A stretch of 64,000 nucleotides of DNA from Humibacter sp. RRB41 (GCF_022761015.1 NZ_JAKWJQ010000006.1:124001-188000), one strand, 5' to 3'. Counted from the first letter of the stretch, positions 8,779 through 17,310 are shown. Numbers and translations are program-made. The notes: generated by a model from the sequence alone, not told the origin.

Positions 8779-9453
8779 CTATCCGATGTCGTTGGCGCGA
8801 GTGAGGTCGGCGAGTGCATCGCCGATGGGCGCGGTGCCCGAGACGAGATCGAACTGGGAGCGGATGGTCTCAGGACTGCGCAGCACCTCGGCGATCACCC
8901 GTGCGACGTCCTCGCGAGGGATGGCGCCGCGCTCGAGGCGCGGTGCGATGCTGACGAGGCCCGTTCCGTCGTCGAGCGTGAGAGCGCCCGGGCGCACGAT
9001 CGTCCAGTCGAGCGCGGTGCGCCGCAGCTCGGCGTCGGCGTCTCGCTTGGCCGCAACGTACGCCGTCCACGACTCCGTGGCGTCCGGCGCTACCGGGTCG
9101 TCGACACCCATCGCCGAGATCTGCACGAACCGTGCAACGCCGGCGCGCTGCGCTGCGGTCTGGGACTTGATCGAGCCGCCGTAGTCGACAGTGGCCTTGC
9201 GCTCCACGCCGGAGTCTCCGCCGGCACCGGCGGCGAACACCACTGCGCCCGAGCCCGCGAACGCTGTGGCGAGAGCGTCGACATCCGCGGTCTCGATGTC
9301 GAGCAGAATGCCCTCGCCACCGAATCGGTAGATGTCGTCGGCATGATCCTCGTTGCGGACGATGCCCACGAACTCGTCTCCCTGGTCGTACAGCACCCGC
9401 ATCAGCTGCTGCGCCACCTTGCCGTGTGCTCCGACGATCGCCACTCGTGTCAT
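8779..9453 (-). CDS. NAD(P)H-binding SDR-like protein (NmrA/YwnB type)
   Basis: 224 residues with the atypical-SDR nucleotide motif VAIVGAHGKVAQ at residues 4-15 (GxxGxxA) and the sequence FVQISAMGVDDP followed by a YVAAKRDAD stretch in place of the classical YxxxK. DWTIVRPGALT is the typical NAD(P)H-binding (PF13460) C-terminal segment. These proteins act as flavin reductases, redox sensors or sugar epimerase-like enzymes; no specific reaction can be assigned. It lies immediately upstream of, and in the same direction as, the TIGR03086 gene. Confidence 0.8.
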   Translation of the reverse strand: MTRVAIVGAHGKVAQQLMRVLYDQGDEFVGIVRNEDHADDIYRFGGEGILLDIETADVDALATAFAGSGAVVFAAGAGGDSGVERKATVDYGGSIKSQTAAQRAGVARFVQISAMGVDDPVAPDATESWTAYVAAKRDADAELRRTALDWTIVRPGALTLDDGTGLVSIAPRLERGAIPREDVARVIAEVLRSPETIRSQFDLVSGTAPIGDALADLTRANDIG

Positions 9454-9549
9454 GACACCATCATGCTCGTCTCAGCGCCCGCTCGCAGGTCGCTCGGCAC
9501 CTCATCGCACCGCATGGCCGATGCCGGGTGCGGTGGGACAATGTGACAC

Positions 9550-9906
9550 GTGTGGAGACGACGCGAGAAGCAGAGCGCCGAACGGGCCGAGGAGATGTTC
9601 GGTGTCGGCGTGCAGGTGCATGTCATCGATGACGAACGTCAGGGCGCCACGGGCTGGGTCGGCGACCCGACAGGTGTGATCATCGCCAGCGCGACCGGGC
9701 TCGCGAACGGCGCGTTCGAGGTGCAGCGTCTCTCGGGCAGGGTGTGGATCGTCGCCTTCGACGAGCCCCAGTACCGGGTCGATGGGGCAGGGCCGTTCGA
9801 CCGTGCCGAGGTTCCCGAATTCCTGCTCATGACGGCTCCGATCGCCCGCACCGAAGAGGACGATCCGGCAGCGGATCGAGCAGAGACCGCCGAGGACGAG
9901 TCGTGA
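9550..9906 (+). CDS. Conserved hypothetical protein, 118 aa
   Basis: A small soluble protein I do not recognise. It starts with a basic WRRREK stretch, has a beta-rich centre (VQVHVIDDE, GVIIASATG, RVWIVAFDEPQYRVDG) and an acidic, disordered C-terminal tail. The GTG start at 9550 follows an ACAATG -10-like box, so it may be leaderless. Its TGA overlaps the GTG of the decayed gamma-glutamylcyclotransferase reading frame by four bases (GTGA, 9903-9906), implying the two were once a coupled pair. Confidence 0.6.
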   Translation: MWRRREKQSAERAEEMFGVGVQVHVIDDERQGATGWVGDPTGVIIASATGLANGAFEVQRLSGRVWIVAFDEPQYRVDGAGPFDRAEVPEFLLMTAPIARTEEDDPAADRAETAEDES

Positions 9907-10052
9907 CCCACCTGCTCTTCTCCTGTGGCACTCTCCAGCTGCCCGCGGTGCAAGAGGCAACGTTCGGGCGACGGATGCCCATGCGCCGCGCCGTGCTGCC
10001 GGGCCACGTGCTCGACACGGTCGCCATCGACGGGGCGAGCACCCTCGACTAG
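9903..10052 (+). pseudogene. Truncated gamma-glutamylcyclotransferase (AIG2-like) remnant
   Basis: Starting from GTG 9903, coupled by a GTGA overlap to the upstream gene, the frame encodes only 49 residues. They match the N terminus of AIG2/GGCT-family proteins: LLFSCGTLQLPAVQEATFGR, where family members read YGTLxxPxVQxxxFGR, then LPGHVLDTVAIDG. A TAG at 10050 stops it and the downstream sequence does not resume the family (no Glu catalytic segment). Family members are normally about 100-150 residues, so this is a 3'-truncated, presumably inactive gene. The usual Tyr of YGTL is Cys here, also consistent with decay. Confidence 0.7.
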
Positions 10053-10112
10053 TACGCAGCCCTCCTGCAAGGTGCTCGGGCGTTTTCCCTCGCCGATGTC
10101 GGTCCCCGCTTC

Positions 10113-10118
10113 TAAGCT
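10113..10118 (+). promoter_or_regulatory. -10 box TAAGCT, leaderless promoter
   Basis: Six bases (GGAGAC) separate it from the ATG at 10125. Confidence 0.5.
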
Positions 10119-10124
10119 GGAGAC

Positions 10125-10787
10125 ATGCTCGTGGAGGGCACCCTTCGCTGGCGGGTCACGGAAGACTGCCCGTTGGACCTGCTGGTCGCACTGTGCCTTC
10201 GCGACCTCGCCGGGTTGGAGCATGTCGGTGATCCGCCGCTTCCTGCCGTCGTGCCGGCAGTGCAGCATGAGCCGGCTGCTCAGCGGATGCTCGCCGTTGC
10301 GCCTCGCAGTACATGGGCACCGACTCCTGGCGGCGTGAACAGCGCGGACCCGTCGGTGCTCGGTGAGGAGTGGGCGAGGTGGTGGCGCCGCGCGGTGATC
10401 AGGATGAACGCCGTCGCCTCGTGGAGCACACTCTTCGTCCCGCCGCACTTCGCAGCGTTCGACCGCGAATTGGCGCTTCAGGATCTCGTGATCGAACGCT
10501 TCGCGGATGCCATCGCCTGGTCCAACGCGAGGCGTGCGGAATACATCGCCGACGACCTCGCCCATCGCATGGAGTACTCGGACGCGATCGTCGACGTCGT
10601 CCGCAGCCGTGAGCACGAGCTGCGCCGGCAGGCGGGATCCTTCCGTCTCGACATCGAGGCGCTGCCGCTCGCGGAGAAGGGCGCGTGGGTGGTCGGACCC
10701 GACACGGTCGTCATCAGCTGGAGCCTGCGCGACGATCGCGCCGCTTTCCGCGAATGGTTCGAACCCCTCGTCGCAGCCCTCGTCTAG
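10125..10787 (+). CDS. Hypothetical protein, 220 aa
   Basis: I do not recognise a family. It is a soluble, mixed alpha/beta protein with no signal peptide. A Trp-rich helix (GEEWARWWRRAVIRM) near residue 80 and the strand pair GAWVVGPDTVVISWSL near the C terminus suggest a compact two-part fold. Codon use (strong third-position GC) looks like its neighbours, supporting a real gene. It starts at an ATG directly behind a leaderless -10 box and ends before a small hairpin that separates it from the convergent aldo/keto reductase. Confidence 0.6.
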   Translation: MLVEGTLRWRVTEDCPLDLLVALCLRDLAGLEHVGDPPLPAVVPAVQHEPAAQRMLAVAPRSTWAPTPGGVNSADPSVLGEEWARWWRRAVIRMNAVASWSTLFVPPHFAAFDRELALQDLVIERFADAIAWSNARRAEYIADDLAHRMEYSDAIVDVVRSREHELRRQAGSFRLDIEALPLAEKGAWVVGPDTVVISWSLRDDRAAFREWFEPLVAALV

Positions 10788-10838
10788 CGTCCTCGCGCTG
10801 CCATGCCGGGCATCGCCCGCAGCCGTTTCGAGCAATTA

Positions 10839-10857
10839 CAGCCACTTCTGCTGGCTG
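10839..10857 (-). terminator. Small hairpin between convergent genes
   Basis: CAGCCA / TGGCTG arms with a seven-base loop. Read on the minus strand it is followed by TAATT, a weak T-rich tail, so it may end the aldo/keto reductase transcript. Confidence 0.4.
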
Positions 10858-10904
10858 CGAATGCGCAAACCGGCCGCGGACGAGGTCGACTCGGCTGGGA
10901 GACC

Positions 10905-11909
10905 CTACGCGACGCGCGTCGGGGGCGAGGTGGTGAGGGACGGGTCCGTCTTCGCTACCGGGAGGATCACGTCGTCGATGCGCTTGAGCACGTCGGCGTC
11001 GAGCTTCACGCCGGCGGCCGCGGCGTTCGACGCGACCTGCTCCGGACGGGATGCCCCGACGATCGCACCCGCCACGTTCGGGTTCTGCAGCACCCACGCC
11101 ACCGCGAGCTGGGCCAACGTGAGACCTGCCTCGTCGGCGATCGGCTGAAGATTCTGCACGGCCGTCAGAACGTCGTCGGTGAGGAAGTTCTTGATCGCAC
11201 CGGCGCCGCCCTTCTCGTCTGTTGCGCGGCTTCCCGCGGGAAGCTCGGCGCCCGGCTTGTACTTGCCCGTGAGCACGCCTTGCGCGACCGGCGACCAGAC
11301 GATCTGCGAGATGCCGAGCTCCTTCGACGCCGGGACGACCTCTCCCTCGATGACGCGCCACAACATGGAGTACTGGGGCTGGTTCGAGACGAGCTGGAAG
11401 CCGAGTTCGTTCGCGAGGGCATGGCCGGCACGCAGCTGCTCGGCGTTCCATTCGCTGACGCCGATGTAGAGTGCCTTGCCGGCACGCACGATGTCGGCGA
11501 ACGCCTGCATCGTCTCCTCGAGTGGAGTCTCGACGTCGTACCGGTGCGCCTGGTAGAGGTCCACGTACTCGGTGCCAAGGCGACCGAGCGAGCCGTCGAT
11601 CGACTCGAAGATGTGCTTGCGGCTGAGGCCGGTGTCGTTGTGACCGCGCGGGCCGGTCGGCCAATAGACCTTCGTGAAGATCTCGAGCGACTGCCTGCGT
11701 TGACCCTTCAGCGCGTCGCCGAGCACCTGCTCTGCCGCGGTGTTGGCATAGGCATCCGCGGTGTCGAAGGTGGTGATGCCCGCGTCGAGGGCGGCGTGAA
11801 CCGACTCGGTGGCCGTGTCGTTCTCCACCTGGGAGCCGTGGGTGAGCCAGTTGCCGTAGATGATCTCCGAGATCTTGAGTCCGCTGTTTCCGAGGTATCT
11901 GAAGTGCAT
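10905..11909 (-). CDS. Aldo/keto reductase (Kv-beta/YajO type)
   Basis: 334 residues. The AKR tetrad is visible: Asp and Tyr in FDTADAYAN near residues 50-58, Lys in IFTKVYW near 79, and His in YQAHRYD near 124. The segment GVSEWNAEQL and the C-terminal cofactor region (VAGAIVGASRPEQV) match NADPH-binding AKRs related to the voltage-gated K+ channel beta-subunit branch. It reduces aldehydes or ketones; the substrate is unknown. A TAACGT hexamer ends seven bases before the ATG, so it is probably leaderless. Confidence 0.9.
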   Translation of the reverse strand: MHFRYLGNSGLKISEIIYGNWLTHGSQVENDTATESVHAALDAGITTFDTADAYANTAAEQVLGDALKGQRRQSLEIFTKVYWPTGPRGHNDTGLSRKHIFESIDGSLGRLGTEYVDLYQAHRYDVETPLEETMQAFADIVRAGKALYIGVSEWNAEQLRAGHALANELGFQLVSNQPQYSMLWRVIEGEVVPASKELGISQIVWSPVAQGVLTGKYKPGAELPAGSRATDEKGGAGAIKNFLTDDVLTAVQNLQPIADEAGLTLAQLAVAWVLQNPNVAGAIVGASRPEQVASNAAAAGVKLDADVLKRIDDVILPVAKTDPSLTTSPPTRVA

Positions 11910-12003
11910 GTGTTCAACGTTATCTGCGCGGCCCGGATGCCATCACGGCTGTGCCGTTCGACGGGCTCGATCGACTGTCGGCGGCAGGTGCGACACTGAG
12001 GGC

Positions 12004-13284
12004 GTGGGACGCGGCGATGGACGGGACAGACAGGTCACCGTCGGACCGGTGGACGACGCGGGAGCAACGAAGCTGCACGTCGACATGGACGCGTTCTACG
12101 CAGCGGTCGAGCTCCTCGATCGGCCGGAGTTGCGCGGGCGTCCGGCGATCGTCGGCCATGCGTCTGGGCGTTCGGTGGTCTCCAGCGCGACCTACGAGGC
12201 TCGCAGGGCGGGCGTGCGCAGCGCGATGCCCGTATCGCAGGCATTGCGACTCTGCCCGAGCGCGGTGGTGCTCGAGCCGCACTTCGACAAGTACGCGCTC
12301 TACTCGCGGCAGGTGCTGGACATCCTGGGCGACGTCACGCCGCTGGTCGAGCAGGTCAGCATCGATGAGGCCTTCCTCGATGTCGCGGGCTCGGTGCGGC
12401 TTCTCGGGTCGCCGTCGACGATCGGTGCAGCGATCCGGCGCCGTGTGCTTTCTGAGACCGGTCTGGTCTGCTCCGTCGGGGTCGCGGGCACCAAGTTCAT
12501 GGCGAAGCTGGCCTCGACGACGGCGAAGCCCGACGGGATGCTCGTCGTTCCGGTGGCCGACACCCTGACCTTCTTGCACCCTCTGCCGATCGGCGCGCTC
12601 TGGGGTGTCGGACCCTCGACACAGGAGACCCTTCACCGCTACGGGTTGCGCACGGTGGGCGACGTCGCTTCGACACCACTGGACGTGCTGAGGCGCTGGG
12701 TCGGGGACGCCTCTGGCGTGAAGCTGCACGAACTGGCGAACGGCATCGACACCCGACAGGTGGAAACCGTCACACGCGAGAAGAGCATCGGACACGAGCA
12801 GACGTTCGAGCACGACCTGACCGACCTGGTCGAGTTGCGTCGCGAACTGCTGAGGCTTTCGACCCAGGTGGCAGCCAGGCTGCGCAAGCACGGGCTGGCC
12901 GCACGCACCGTCGCTCTGAAGCTGAGGTTCGTGGATTTCCGCACCATCTCGCGGTCGCGAACGCTCGGTGAGCCGACGAATGTGGGCAAACGCATCTTCG
13001 AGGAGGTCTCAGAGCTGCTGGAGGCGGCGCTGCCTCAGGGCGGCGCGGTGCGGCTGATCGGCGTTCGAACCGAGCAGCTGATGCCGGATGGCGACGGGTC
13101 TCCGCTCCTCTGGGATCCGGACGAGGACTGGCGCGACGCCGAGCACGCCATCGACAAGGTCGCCGCGCGTTTCGGAGGCGGCCTCGTGACGCCGGCCGCG
13201 CTGGTGGGTCGCGCGCCCCGGCGTGTCGGCGACACGCTGAACGCCAAGGTGATCACGGAGCGCGAGGGGCGTAGCGATGGCTGA
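12004..13284 (+). CDS. dinB: DNA polymerase IV (Y-family translesion polymerase)
   Basis: 426 residues. The catalytic carboxylates are visible in LHVDMDAFYAAVE near residue 26 and SIDEAFLDV near 120, with the fingers YEARRAGVRSAMP, palm VAGTKFMAKLAS, thumb WGVGPSTQETL and little-finger domain following. It performs error-prone bypass of damaged template bases. The GTG start at 12004 fits a GACACT -10 hexamer six bases upstream; the open frame extends further upstream but without homology. No beta-clamp pentapeptide of the usual QL[SD]LF type is obvious at the C terminus, which ends EREGRSDG, so clamp binding may be weak or use another site. Confidence 0.93.
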   Translation: MGRGDGRDRQVTVGPVDDAGATKLHVDMDAFYAAVELLDRPELRGRPAIVGHASGRSVVSSATYEARRAGVRSAMPVSQALRLCPSAVVLEPHFDKYALYSRQVLDILGDVTPLVEQVSIDEAFLDVAGSVRLLGSPSTIGAAIRRRVLSETGLVCSVGVAGTKFMAKLASTTAKPDGMLVVPVADTLTFLHPLPIGALWGVGPSTQETLHRYGLRTVGDVASTPLDVLRRWVGDASGVKLHELANGIDTRQVETVTREKSIGHEQTFEHDLTDLVELRRELLRLSTQVAARLRKHGLAARTVALKLRFVDFRTISRSRTLGEPTNVGKRIFEEVSELLEAALPQGGAVRLIGVRTEQLMPDGDGSPLLWDPDEDWRDAEHAIDKVAARFGGGLVTPAALVGRAPRRVGDTLNAKVITEREGRSDG

Positions 13285-13313
13285 TGGGCATCCCGTGCGT
13301 TCGACAACGGCAG

Positions 13314-14234
13314 CTAGCGCAGCGAGACGTCGATGCCGCGATGGTCGCTGCCGTTGGCAGGCAGAACCGTGCTCGTCACGGTCGTGAGTCCGCGGGTGAG
13401 CAGATGGTCCACTCTCGCGAACGGGAACGTCGACGGCCAGGTGAAGCCGAAGTCGAACGTCGAGGTGGGCGCCTCGGTCACCGTCTGTTCGAGCTGGCGG
13501 AATTCCCGGTCGGTCGATGCCGCATTGAAGTCGCCGACGACGATCACTCGCGAGTCGGAGGCGCCGTCCAGCGTGTTCTTCAAGGCCGCGAGCATGGTGT
13601 CTCGCTGCCGGTATTCGCCGAGGCGAACGGATGCCATGTGCACCTCGAACACCCGTACCGGTCCGTCTGCGGTGCTCACATCCACACTGAGTGCGCGGTT
13701 CCAGCCCAGACCCAGCTCGAGCGGCTCGCCGTGGGTGAGCGGTGTCTTGCTCCACACGCCGATCGTGCCTACCACGTAGCTGTGCGGATATGCCGACACG
13801 AGCATCCGCTCCGCGATCGGCGTGGACTTCGCATCGAGCTCCTGCAGAGCGACGACGTCGGCATCCCGCGACACCAACGAGCCGATGGTCGCGGCCGGGT
13901 CGTGGTTGTCGGCGTCGATGTTCTCGCTGACGACGTGCAGGTTCGCGGTCAGGGTCGAGTTGTGCGGCACCAGCGTCGGCACGAACAGCACGGCCCATGC
14001 GATGGCCGCGAGTGCGACACCGATCCAGGCGAACAGCGACGTGCGGCCGATGACAGCGGCCGCCACCAGCGCGACGATGGGTACCCATAGCCAGGGAAGG
14101 AAGGTCTCCAGCAGTGAGATGTAGCCACCGACATCGGGGATCCAGGTATGCGTCAACAGCACGAGGGCGGTGATCGCTCCGAGCACGCCTACGACGATGC
14201 CGCGATCGGAAGGGCGTCGTCGGGCTTTCGGCAC
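13314..14234 (-). CDS. Membrane-anchored endonuclease/exonuclease/phosphatase-fold protein
   Basis: 306 residues. Three hydrophobic segments occupy roughly the first 100 residues, followed by an EEP-fold catalytic domain: VSENIDADN (substrate Asn), VVALQELD (metal Glu), VIVVGDFNAAS (GDFN) and the C-terminal SDHRGIDV (catalytic His/Asp). Proteins of this shape in Actinobacteria are typically secreted or outward-facing phosphodiesterases of unknown substrate. The GTG start at 14234 lies six bases after a near-perfect CATAAT -10 box (14246-14241), hence leaderless; the frame stays open upstream but overlaps unrelated sequence. Confidence 0.85.
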   Translation of the reverse strand: MPKARRRPSDRGIVVGVLGAITALVLLTHTWIPDVGGYISLLETFLPWLWVPIVALVAAAVIGRTSLFAWIGVALAAIAWAVLFVPTLVPHNSTLTANLHVVSENIDADNHDPAATIGSLVSRDADVVALQELDAKSTPIAERMLVSAYPHSYVVGTIGVWSKTPLTHGEPLELGLGWNRALSVDVSTADGPVRVFEVHMASVRLGEYRQRDTMLAALKNTLDGASDSRVIVVGDFNAASTDREFRQLEQTVTEAPTSTFDFGFTWPSTFPFARVDHLLTRGLTTVTSTVLPANGSDHRGIDVSLR

Positions 14235-14327
14235 CCGTCGATTATGGCGTGGCAGCCTTTGCATCGAATACACGGTTCGCACAGGATGCGTGGGTGCGAT
14301 CCGCCGGGCGGCGAGTAGCGTTGCACC

Positions 14328-14672
14328 ATGGCAGACCTCGTGCTCAAGCTCGCCGATTCCGTCAAGTCCACGGTGGGGGTTCACACCGCATACGGCGAGG
14401 CGGTGACTCTCGACGACGTGACGGTGATCCCCGTTGCCGTCGCCTGGTTCGGATTCGGGGCGGGAGAGGGACCTCAGGAGCCCGACGTCGGCTCCGGTGG
14501 GGGCGGTGGAGGTGCCAGCCTGCCGATCGGCGCCTACATCAAGGACAAGACGGGAGTTCGGTTCGAGCCGAACCCGATCGCATTGCTCGCGGTCGCCATT
14601 CCGTTCGTCTGGGTCGCCACCAGGGGAATCGCGCTGGTATTCAAGGCTTTGCGGAGGCGTCGCCGCCGCTGA
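14328..14672 (+). CDS. GerW/YtfJ-family sporulation-protein homologue
   Basis: 114 residues with the YtfJ/GerW pattern: an N-terminal helix, GVHTAYGEAVTLDDVTVIPV, a Gly-rich linker, then ASLPIGAYIKDKTGVRFEP. A C-terminal hydrophobic helix with a run of Arg residues suggests membrane association, a common actinobacterial variant. In Bacillus, GerW affects spore germination; in non-sporulating actinobacteria the role is unknown. Its 3' end overlaps the convergent small membrane gene by 32 bases. Confidence 0.8.
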   Translation: MADLVLKLADSVKSTVGVHTAYGEAVTLDDVTVIPVAVAWFGFGAGEGPQEPDVGSGGGGGGASLPIGAYIKDKTGVRFEPNPIALLAVAIPFVWVATRGIALVFKALRRRRRR

Positions 14673-14850
14673 CCGCCCGCGTCGCAGCATCACGCGCGGC
14701 CGCGGTCCTCGCGGCGGCGGCCCGTCGAGCCGTCAGTTCGGCCTTCCGCTGGGCGGCAAGCCGTTCGAACTTGCGCATGCGTACGATCATCAGCCGCAGG
14801 AGCAGCACGAATGCGAGTGCGAGCACGAGGAGCACCCACATGATGACCAT
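14641..14850 (-). CDS. Small single-pass membrane protein
   Basis: 69 residues: an N-terminal transmembrane helix (VIMWVLLVLALAFVLLLRLM) followed by a charged, Ala/Arg-rich helix likely to be coiled and cytoplasmic. The start at 14850 is set by GAGGAG six bases upstream; the longer frame adds nothing recognisable. It overlaps the end of the GerW-like gene in the convergent direction. Function unknown; the shape is like small cell-envelope scaffold proteins, but this is only an analogy. Confidence 0.6.
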   Translation of the reverse strand: MVIMWVLLVLALAFVLLLRLMIVRMRKFERLAAQRKAELTARRAAAARTAAARDAATRAVSGGDASAKP

Positions 14851-14932
14851 CGACGTCTCCTCGGTTGCGTGCGAGCACCTCGCACGAGGCACCGCCGCCT
14901 TGCGCAGACAGCGCGACACGGCGCTAGCTGAC

Positions 14933-14938
14933 TATACT
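14933..14938 (+). promoter_or_regulatory. -10 box TATACT of the riboswitch transcript
   Basis: A near-consensus -10 hexamer placed so that transcription would start at about 14945, exactly at the beginning of the TPP aptamer. No convincing -35 is visible. Confidence 0.55.
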
Positions 14939-14948
14939 CGCCACTGAA

Positions 14949-15040
14949 AACACGGGAGTCCGGTGAGCCGGGCTGAGAGGAAGGTTCTCCAACCTTCGAC
15001 CGTCGAACCTGATCTGGGTCATGCCAGCGCAGGGAGGCAT
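14949..15040 (+). ncRNA. TPP riboswitch (THI element)
   Basis: The aptamer shows both invariant halves of the THI box: CTGAGA at 14973-14978 and GAACCTGATCTGGGTCATGC continuing as CAGCGCAGGGA (15005-15035). These form the pyrimidine- and pyrophosphate-binding pockets. A variable P3 hairpin (AAGGTT/AACCTT) lies between them. Downstream are a perfect hairpin at 15050-15068 and a stem that could cover the ribosome site of the first gene (see findings). It controls the ECF transporter genes at 15115-18104, lowering expression when thiamine pyrophosphate is plentiful. Confidence 0.95.
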
Positions 15041-15049
15041 CTCTGGGGG

Positions 15050-15068
15050 GCTTCGCATCGTGCGAAGC
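15050..15068 (+). repeat. Perfect 8-bp hairpin in the riboswitch leader
   Basis: GCTTCGCA / TGCGAAGC with loop TCG, just after the aptamer. It has no following T run, so it is not an obvious intrinsic terminator. Confidence 0.7.
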
Positions 15069-15114
15069 ATCCACCCGTGCCCACGTTTCGTGATTGAACG
15101 GAAGGGCACGTATC

Positions 15115-15798
15115 GTGCACGCAACCATCGCAGCAACCTCGGCACCCGTCAGACGGATCTCTCGCTGGCGAGTCGTCGACATCATCATCGCCGCCGTCGT
15201 GGGAGTCGCCTCCGGCGTCATCTTCTGGGCGTGGGGCCTGGCCTGGACCCCGCTCTCCGCGGCCCTCACCTTTCTCGGTCCGGGAGCGGCCGGCCTGCTC
15301 TCTGGCGGGTGGCTGTTCGCCGGCGTGCTGGGCGGTCTGATCATCCGAAAGCCGGGCGCTGCGCTTTTCACCGAGATCGTCGCAGGGGTCGTCGAGATGC
15401 TCATCGGCAACGAGTGGGGTTTCACGAACTTCATCTGGGCCGCCGTCGAAGGGGCCGCGGCCGAGATCGCCTTCGCGATCCTGCTGTACCGGGTGTGGAA
15501 CCTCGGCGGTGCGCTCTTCGCGGGAGCACTCGCCGGCGTCTCGACAGGTCTTCTCGACACGACGTTCACCTCGCTCGCCGCGCTGGATGCCGGGCAACGC
15601 TGGCTCTACATCGGCACCTCGGTGCTCTCCGGCGTCGTGATCGCCGGACTCCTGGGATGGCTCGCCGTGCGAGGTCTCGCCGCCACCGGCGCGCTCAGCA
15701 GGTTCGCATCAGGTCGTGGGGCGCGCATCGTCGACGACGGCGCGGATCTGCACGAGCAGTCGGCCGGACCGGTCGGCTCGTCAGGTGGCGCCGTCTAG
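15115..15798 (+). CDS. ykoE: ECF transporter S component (YkoE-like, thiamine precursor)
   Basis: 227 residues with about five hydrophobic helices and the YkoE-type pattern RWRVVDIIIAAVVGVASG and VEMLIGNEWG. It is the substrate-binding membrane subunit of an energy-coupling-factor importer, predicted for hydroxymethylpyrimidine or thiamine because it sits directly behind a TPP riboswitch. GTG 15115 is chosen because GGAAGGG (15100-15106) precedes it by eight bases; an upstream TTG lacks a site. The S component, ATPase and T component form an operon (YkoE-D-C order). No ykoF-like ligand-binding gene is present. Confidence 0.85.
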   Translation: MHATIAATSAPVRRISRWRVVDIIIAAVVGVASGVIFWAWGLAWTPLSAALTFLGPGAAGLLSGGWLFAGVLGGLIIRKPGAALFTEIVAGVVEMLIGNEWGFTNFIWAAVEGAAAEIAFAILLYRVWNLGGALFAGALAGVSTGLLDTTFTSLAALDAGQRWLYIGTSVLSGVVIAGLLGWLAVRGLAATGALSRFASGRGARIVDDGADLHEQSAGPVGSSGGAV

Positions 15799-17310
15799 AT
15801 GACATCCCAGCGCACGGCGGGCGGTGCCAGGGTGCTCGCACGCGGCTGGGGCTGGCGTCACGCCGGCCGGTCGCGATGGGCCGTGCGCGACGTCGACCTG
15901 CAGATCGAACCGGGTGAGCGGGTTCTCCTGCTCGGCGCCAGCGGAGCGGGAAAGTCGACGCTGATGCAGGCGATCGCGGGTGTTCTCGGCGGCGATGAGG
16001 AGGGCGATGCCGCCGGAACACTCACGATCGACGGGCTTCGGCCCGCTGACGCACGCGAACACGTCGCGCTCGTCCTGCAGGATCCCGACTCCCAGGTCGT
16101 GATGGCCAGGCTCGGCGACGACGTGGCCTTCGGCTGCGAGAACGCCGGGGTACCTGCCGAGGAGATCTGGCCGCGCGTCGAGGGCGCACTGCGCGATGTC
16201 GGCCTCGACCTTCCGCTGTCGTCCTCGACGTCGGCACTGTCCGGCGGACAGAAGCAGCGTCTGGCCCTCGCGGGTGCGATCGCGATGCGACCGAGACTCC
16301 TTCTGCTCGACGAGCCCACCGCCAACCTCGATCCGGCCGGGGTCGAGGAAGTGCGGGATGCCGTCCAGCGGCTCTGCCGTGGCAGCGAGGCGACCGTGGT
16401 GATCGTCGAGCACAGGGTCGCGGTGTGGTCGTCGCTGGTCGATCGGGTCATCGTGCTCGACGAAGCCGGCGGCGTGCTCGCCGACGGTCGACCGGACGAC
16501 GTGCTCGACGGACAGCGCGCCGCGCTGGACGCTGCGGGAATCTGGGTGCGGGGAGCGGCATCCGATCGCGTGCGTGGACAAGCGGGAGCGGGGGATTCCC
16601 TCCTCACTGCGGAGTCGCTGAGCGTTGGTCGTACGCCGTTCGGGGTGCGCACGGTGCAGCTGGCGGCATGCGGCATCGACTTCGCGGCACAGCGCGGCAG
16701 GACCATGGTGGTCACCGGGCCGAACGGAGCGGGAAAGTCCACACTCGCCCTCACCGCCGCCGGCCTGCTGCGACCGATCGACGGACGCCTGGCGGCAACG
16801 GATGCCTTCCGCCGCGGCCTCGCCCCGGAGCCGGCGCGCTGGCGGTCTCGCCAACTCGTCACGCGCATCGGCACGGTCTTCCAGGATCCGGAGCATCAGT
16901 TCGTGCGCTCCACTGTGCGCGACGAACTGGCCGTCGGTCCTCGCGCGGCCGGAGTCGACCGTCGTTCCGCTGACGCACGCGTGGAGGAGCTGCTCGTGCG
17001 CCTGCGCCTCGGCCGCCTTGCTGCGGCGAACCCATTCACGCTCTCCGGCGGCGAGAAGCGCAGGCTGTCGGTCGCGACCGCGATCGCGACCAGGCCCGAC
17101 CTGCTCGTGCTCGACGAGCCGACGTTCGGCCAGGATGCCCGCACCTGGCGCGAGCTCGCCGCGCTGCTCGCCGAGCTGCTCGACGACGGCCACGCCGTGA
17201 TGGCGGTCACGCACGACGACGCGTTCGTGCGTGCGCTCGCCGACGATGTGCTCGAGCTCGGAACGACGACGGAGCCCCTGCAGAGCGAACGAGTGGAGGC
17301 GAGGCAATGA
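15799..17310 (+). CDS. ykoD: ECF transporter ATPase, two fused nucleotide-binding domains
   Basis: 503 residues containing two complete ABC domains. Domain 1: Walker A GASGAGKST near residue 48, signature LSGGQKQR, Walker B LLLDEPTANLDP. Domain 2: Walker A GPNGAGKST near residue 308, signature LSGGEKRRLSV, Walker B LLVLDEPTFGQD. This is the fused EcfA1-A2 form that powers the importer. ATG 15799 follows the ykoE TAG with no gap, and the TGA overlaps the start of the next gene by four bases (ATGA), so all three proteins are translationally linked. Confidence 0.93.
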   Translation: MTSQRTAGGARVLARGWGWRHAGRSRWAVRDVDLQIEPGERVLLLGASGAGKSTLMQAIAGVLGGDEEGDAAGTLTIDGLRPADAREHVALVLQDPDSQVVMARLGDDVAFGCENAGVPAEEIWPRVEGALRDVGLDLPLSSSTSALSGGQKQRLALAGAIAMRPRLLLLDEPTANLDPAGVEEVRDAVQRLCRGSEATVVIVEHRVAVWSSLVDRVIVLDEAGGVLADGRPDDVLDGQRAALDAAGIWVRGAASDRVRGQAGAGDSLLTAESLSVGRTPFGVRTVQLAACGIDFAAQRGRTMVVTGPNGAGKSTLALTAAGLLRPIDGRLAATDAFRRGLAPEPARWRSRQLVTRIGTVFQDPEHQFVRSTVRDELAVGPRAAGVDRRSADARVEELLVRLRLGRLAAANPFTLSGGEKRRLSVATAIATRPDLLVLDEPTFGQDARTWRELAALLAELLDDGHAVMAVTHDDAFVRALADDVLELGTTTEPLQSERVEARQ

